A DNA stretch of 64,000 nucleotides from Rhyzopertha dominica (Eukaryota; Arthropoda; Insecta; Coleoptera; Bostrichidae): the NCBI GenBank assembly GCA_025024175.1, contig QCXZ01000003.1, positions 15,644,392 through 15,708,391 on the forward strand, given 5' to 3'. This document shows, piece by piece, positions 59,571 to 64,000 of the stretch. Positions within the stretch are counted from its first letter, which is position 1, and each line of letters starts with the position of its first letter. Below the pieces are notes generated by a model. It was not told where the DNA came from and did not search any database. It was given only the letters and a program-made list of their open reading frames with translations. The position numbers and the translations under genes are program-made.

Positions 59571-59930
59571 TTAGCCCGTCTGATCTTTGCGTAATTTCAA
59601 CCTATCGGCTACCCTCTTACGTCCCATGTCCCGCTGGTAACACTGGTTGCATAGTTTAAATTTTGCCCGATCGCTCCAAGTAAATGCCCCTCTTAAGGAT
59701 GGAGGACGCTTATCTATGAAATTTTGGACATGCCTGTACACGAATAGATCGTTCTCCGTCCATATGTGTCGGTTTCGGTTTCGCTCTGAAATGAACACTT
59801 CTGCATCAAATCTAGTCCAGAGCGTTATTTCGAACCATGGCATTTGTACTAAAACTGGGGCGCTATTTTCTTTAATCTGACCATTTCGGTAGGATACGAA
59901 CACGAAGAGTTCTTTGCTTAATTAAAATAT
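59571..59930 (-). pseudogene. tandem unit 3 with ~110-codon open frame
   Basis: The longest of the three related units. The minus-strand frame contains FVSYRNGQIKENSAPVL and continues through acidic and aromatic-rich sequence (EITLWTRFDAEVFISER) to a C-terminal basic stretch (RKRVADRLKLRKDQTG). The frame opens on GTG at 59903, preceded by an in-frame TAA and an AG-ended AT-rich tract, so it looks like an internal or terminal exon. No family recognised; it is the best candidate here for a real cellular exon or unknown-element ORF. Confidence 0.4.
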
Positions 59931-60126
59931 TTGTCAAACAAATAATTAATAATTACATATTTTCCCACAATTTTACTTTAATTCCACGAAAGGCTAATGA
60001 AAACACTTATTTTGTATATAATTGCATCTGTTTGTAGATGAGTATTAAATTCTATTCCTGCATCTGCGAGAAAAATGAAATTTTTAGGAGCTTGTTTCAC
60101 CATAGTATGAGAATCAGATTGCTCAG

Positions 60127-60163
60127 ATATATAGATATATACATACATATATATATATATACA
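60127..60163. repeat. TA/TAC microsatellite
   Basis: Imperfect TA dinucleotides with GA and CA interruptions. Confidence 0.85.
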
Positions 60164-60169
60164 TCATGC

Positions 60170-60890
60170 TATTCTTTCTGCGTCTTTTCATGAACCTAGT
60201 GATTCTGCGTCCGACGAGTATAAACGAAAACTGCAAGCGTTTTAGATCAGTCATTCAATTTATAACAGGCAGATGGCAGGACATGCAATGTATATTGAAT
60301 ATTAATCAATTTACAGGGCGGAATACATTGTGCTATCTTTCTGCGTCCGAACCATTACCTAGTTTTTGGCGTCCGGCATATACGTACCATGTTACCGATG
60401 TTTGTGCGTCATACAGCGCTGCCATTTTTTCGGTTTGAAAGAGTTCATTTTAAAGCAGGTAACTAAAAAGAAAGTCTTACAATCATTTTGGGGGCTGTAA
60501 AATGTAAATTGCGATATTATGAGAATAGTAAAATATACCCAAATTTCTAGTTGCAACTAATCAATAGCTTATTAGCTCCAAATTTTGAAACCAAAAACTG
60601 ATATTAAAATACAATAATTGCGTATGAGGTTCAAATTATGTTGCAGCGTATCAGAAATTTCTACTATGTAAAAAGCTTTATCACGGAAAAATGTAGACGA
60701 TCTGACTGGGAAAAACTCTAAAATGGAAATGTTTTAAATCACAGCATAACAATCTTATAAAAGAAAAATAGCTACAAAAAGGATTAAAAATTATGTATGT
60801 ACTAAAGCTCATCAAGGCAAATACTAGTTATAGCTAAATAGCAGATAATTATATACACAAATGTAAGCTGGTTGTATCCGTTGTATGTAT
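60170..60890. other. non-coding interval
   Basis: The 60166-60438 plus-strand frame matches nothing I know and has no ATG with good context; no other features seen. Confidence 0.5.
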
Positions 60891-60894
60891 ATAT

Positions 60895-61188
60895 TCAGCA
60901 TCTTAGATTGATGCATAGTATAAATGTTCTGTTATGTTTTTGTAAATGTATTAGCTTTAAAAAAGGACTTCCTTTATTGCAAAAAATGTTATGTGCTTCG
61001 CCAATCTCTGCTATTAAAGGTTGTAACTTATTTACTGTGCTGTAGGAAATTCTCAAGTTATAATAATTTGTAAATCGCCGTTTATGAAAAATACTCCCGA
61101 ACACATCAGTATTACTTTCTAGTCTCCATTTAAGATACAAATAACAAGCTTTGATGTCATTGATTATTTCTTTTGGAATACAAACCAT
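60895..61188 (-). CDS. hypothetical ORF, 97 codons
   Basis: ATG at 61188 in a good context (AAAAATGG) opens MVCIPKEIINDIKACYLYLK and the frame includes STVNKLQPLIAEIGEAHN. The composition is protein-like, but no family, signal peptide or membrane segment is recognised. It may be chance or a decayed transposon ORF. Confidence 0.22.
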   Translation of the reverse strand: MVCIPKEIINDIKACYLYLKWRLESNTDVFGSIFHKRRFTNYYNLRISYSTVNKLQPLIAEIGEAHNIFCNKGSPFLKLIHLQKHNRTFILCINLRC

Positions 61189-61199
61189 TTTTTGCTCTT

Positions 61200-62195
61200 G
61201 CAGAACGTAGTAGCGAAGGTTCTTTCTGTTTATGGTGATAGGGGATAATTAATAGTTAATAATTATTTTACAAATAAAAGTCACTAATAATATACTTTCG
61301 AAGATTTTACGGTTTACAGGTATATGCTATATTAAAATTAACAGCTGAAATGTGTCAGCTGTGGCTTACTAATGAAGGAAATAAAATTCTAAACTGACAA
61401 AAACTAATACAAATCGGTTTTCAGCATCCTTGGATTATTTATTGAAAATGTAATTATATAGTACAGTTTATGGTAAATAATCTTAATGTAAAACAAATTT
61501 TAATTAACATTGTATTCAGAGAATTTAAACAACTTTTGAAATAGCATGAAATAGAGTAACCATCGAGCCATCCAAACAAATCACTCCAACGATAGCACTA
61601 TGTTAAGAATGCATAAATTCCTATATGGCAAGTATCAGAAGGTAACCCTACACAGTGGCGATAAAATATTTTCAAAATTATTTGAAAATAATTTGAAAAC
61701 TAGAAACAGCTTTATACCCTTATTGTACAAGAAATTCAACCATTATGTCATTAGGCGTAAAGGAACAAGCCAAAGCAGCCCAACTTGAAAAGTGTTTATT
61801 TAGCACAAGTACAAATAATATTCAATAGATTACATGAAGAAGTAGGCAAGTAAATGTTTTAAATGTGATCAATCAATCAATTTTACACAACTAATCTATC
61901 CATATAAAACCACAAAAAAATTGTCCTAGGGAGTAATAATGCCACTTAAACCTGCGGATACTTTATGTTCCTTTATAATGCAGTAGAATATCTTGAATGA
62001 AGAAAGGCTGTTCTAAAAATAGCCAAATATAAAATATTAGTATAAAACATTACAATTGCCATACAGCGTGGAATTGAAAAATGGAAACCATAAGTTATAG
62101 ACTTCAATCCTGGAGAACACTAATGGCGTTTGAAGCTTCTGCTTCATCTTGGCTTTAAATTGATTTAATTTTACTTTCACATCCAACGGATGGGA
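61200..62195. other. non-coding interval
   Basis: AT-rich sequence. A 62-codon frame at 61600-61788 is unsupported. No RNA genes or inverted repeats noticed. Confidence 0.5.
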
Positions 62196-62211
62196 AGTAC
62201 TCTATCGCGAA

Positions 62212-62530
62212 AAAAAATTGAGCAAAAAATTTCTTTTCTGTGTGTCTGGCAGTCTGTCAGTCTGTGTGTGGACGCGATAACTTTCGAAAGATTTAACATA
62301 TAAATTTAGTATACATATAAATCATAACTACCCAGAGTGTCCTATTTAAAATAAAATTTCTCGGAAAAGTATTTTTAAAAAATTGACATTTTTGAAATAT
62401 TTCCAATGAATTGAATTTTGAACCCTGTCCACACGATTTTTGTAAATTATTTCTATTATATAGAAAATCAAATTTATGATTAAAAAGTACTCTTGCAATT
62501 TTTTTATTAAGTTAAAAATTTTCGAGTTAC
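62212..62530 (-). repeat. dispersed repeat R2, minus copy
   Basis: Inverted partner of 15830-16340, sharing the TGGACAGGGT, TTTCGAAAGTTAT and AACTCGAAAATTTTT landmarks. It carries a short TGTCTGGCAGTCTGTCAG-type simple segment absent from the other copy. It lies about 60 bp from R3. Confidence 0.65.
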
Positions 62531-62589
62531 AAAAGAAAACGACCCAACAAGCAAAATTATTTTATAATTTCCAAACAGCAAGGCATATT

Positions 62590-63765
62590 TACTTTATTGT
62601 TGCTTTATTATTGTTCCTCGATGTCTATTGTATTTTATAAGGTACTCCCTTACGAGTATTCAGCTTCATTACACTAAATGTTATATAGTTTAGTGTTAGG
62701 AACGTTTTCGCAGCAAAATTATAAAACAGAGTTAAGCACCGTTTTATACTCATTGTATAAAGGTTTACACAACTTCTTACAGAACATTTTACCAGTGGAG
62801 ACAAATTATTTTATAAAGGATTTAAATATGCGTTATTCAACACTGAATCGTCATCTTGTGAACACCTATAAAACTATTATATTAAGTCTTGATTTGACAC
62901 AAGTAAAAAAAAAACAATTTGATATATAGCAATTTCTTCTGTGATAATCGTGTTTTATAAGGAAAAAGCCATATTATTATCATGATTATAAACACATATA
63001 TGGCCGCCATTGGGTGAAGCCCACTAAAAATTATTTGTTTTAGAAAATAGTAATGTACAAAAGTAATGTTTCTAACAAAAATGAATATAAAATGTGTTTT
63101 ATAAACAGTGCAGATAGGTTTAAGATGCCACATGAATAAAAATATTTTTTGTATTTTCTAAATATTTCTTTTAAATTGATGAAATACTTGTTATTTTTGA
63201 AGCGCTTAAAAATTTTGTACACATGTGCATATGTTAAATTTTGTTTGGTAGTAGTTTCATGTGACTACAATTCAATACCACGCATAATTTATGTCATCTG
63301 GTACAGTATATATCTCGGTCTGAGGACATGTTTTATTTTACAGAAGAGGAATATGGATTGCAACTTTACCCAATCGTTAAGAAATAAATTATTCTCCGCC
63401 AAATCACTTAAAGCACAGAAATATTGCTTTGAAGATGCTGAATGCGACAGAATTGTGTCATAATAGATAATACCGTAACATTTATAACACTGTTTTATAA
63501 TGAATTGCTATAAAACCCTTTTGTAATTGATTTATAGTAATTTTTATACCAGCTCTGTAACTATCTGCAAAACTGTTCTATAGCACCTACCAAAACCATT
63601 ATGGGATACTATATATAACTAAAATATTTTATAAAGATGCGCCTTTTTGCATCTTTAAGCATTCTATAAGCGTTGTGACAATGTTTACAAGAGTGCAACT
63701 GTTTTATAAAAATTGTTTTATAAACGTTTGCCTGACTATTATAGAGCTGTAAGTTGCTAGTTGGG
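62590..63765 (-). repeat. dispersed repeat R3, TTATAAAA-rich, minus copy
   Basis: Inverted, colinear copy of 43133-44180, about 130 bp longer because of scattered insertions. Near-palindromic TTATAAAA motifs recur along its whole length (for example near 63492, 63514, 63708 and 63720). Frames through it (62678-62929, 63149-63463) are not conserved in the other copy. Confidence 0.8.
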
Positions 63766-64000
63766 GATGAATTTATAAATTTATGGATTATTGATATTAC
63801 GAGAAGCGTTTGTTGTTCCAAAAAAATTTTGACAATTGTATGTGGAAGTATTGACTCAATTTGCAGTGGTTTTTTCATATATTCAGATTTATAGAAAAAT
63901 AATGTCAGTATGTCTAATTTGAATCAATACTTTAAATTAATACTTGAAATACAACAGCACCAAACAAAATTATAGCATTGGTTAAACACATGGAACACAT

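Noticed and set aside
1..64000. CRISPR arrays, bacterial promoters, operons, riboswitches
   Set aside because: The sequence is eukaryotic and no evenly spaced direct repeats occur.

Overview
This is AT-rich, gene-poor arthropod (most likely insect) nuclear DNA, either intergenic or from a very large intron. I recognise no intact cellular protein-coding gene. The eukaryotic and insect assignment rests on decayed mobile elements typical of insects: mariner, Tc1 and hAT DNA transposons, R4/Dong-like and Jockey-like LINEs, a probable Copia piece, and Penelope-like hammerhead ribozymes. tRNA-derived sequence with RNA polymerase III boxes, a candidate spliceosomal intron and many AT microsatellites agree. 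Scattered single N bases mark unresolved positions.

Layout. 0-9 kb: an (AT)36 microsatellite, a four-copy dispersed repeat with a conserved reading frame, a 612-bp hAT remnant with a perfect 8-bp target duplication, and a perfect 19-bp hairpin. 9-19 kb: a THAP-like fragment, a hammerhead-bearing fold-back insertion (11650-12279), and a 1.2-kb hAT-type element (14092-15318). 19-22 kb: a Tc/mariner fold-back and a second decayed transposase. 27-34 kb: a Copia-like fragment, a lone hammerhead, a full-length mariner (29505-30994) carrying a candidate 51-bp intron and a nested 213-bp palindrome with two hammerheads, then an R4/Dong-like LINE starting at an AAT microsatellite and a Jockey-like reverse-transcriptase fragment. 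37-44 kb: two Tc1 fragments and one copy of a 1.1-kb TTATAAAA-rich repeat. 44-53 kb: mostly unique AT-rich DNA with one GC-richer island. 53.0-53.7 kb: a 268-bp-arm palindrome with a Thr-tRNA-like sequence in each arm. 56-60 kb: three diverged tandem units with a shared reading frame, the first split by a 1442-bp hAT element. 62-63.8 kb: second, inverted copies of two dispersed repeats.

The main point of interest is a shared architecture. Three separate insertions (11.65, 30.5 and 53.1 kb) are long inverted repeats with a one-sided 32-50 nt tail, bounded by exact 12-13 bp duplications. Two carry a hammerhead ribozyme in each arm. The third carries a tRNA-like sequence in each arm instead. I infer non-autonomous, Penelope-like or retrozyme-like retroelements. 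No metabolic or operon-like gene set is present.
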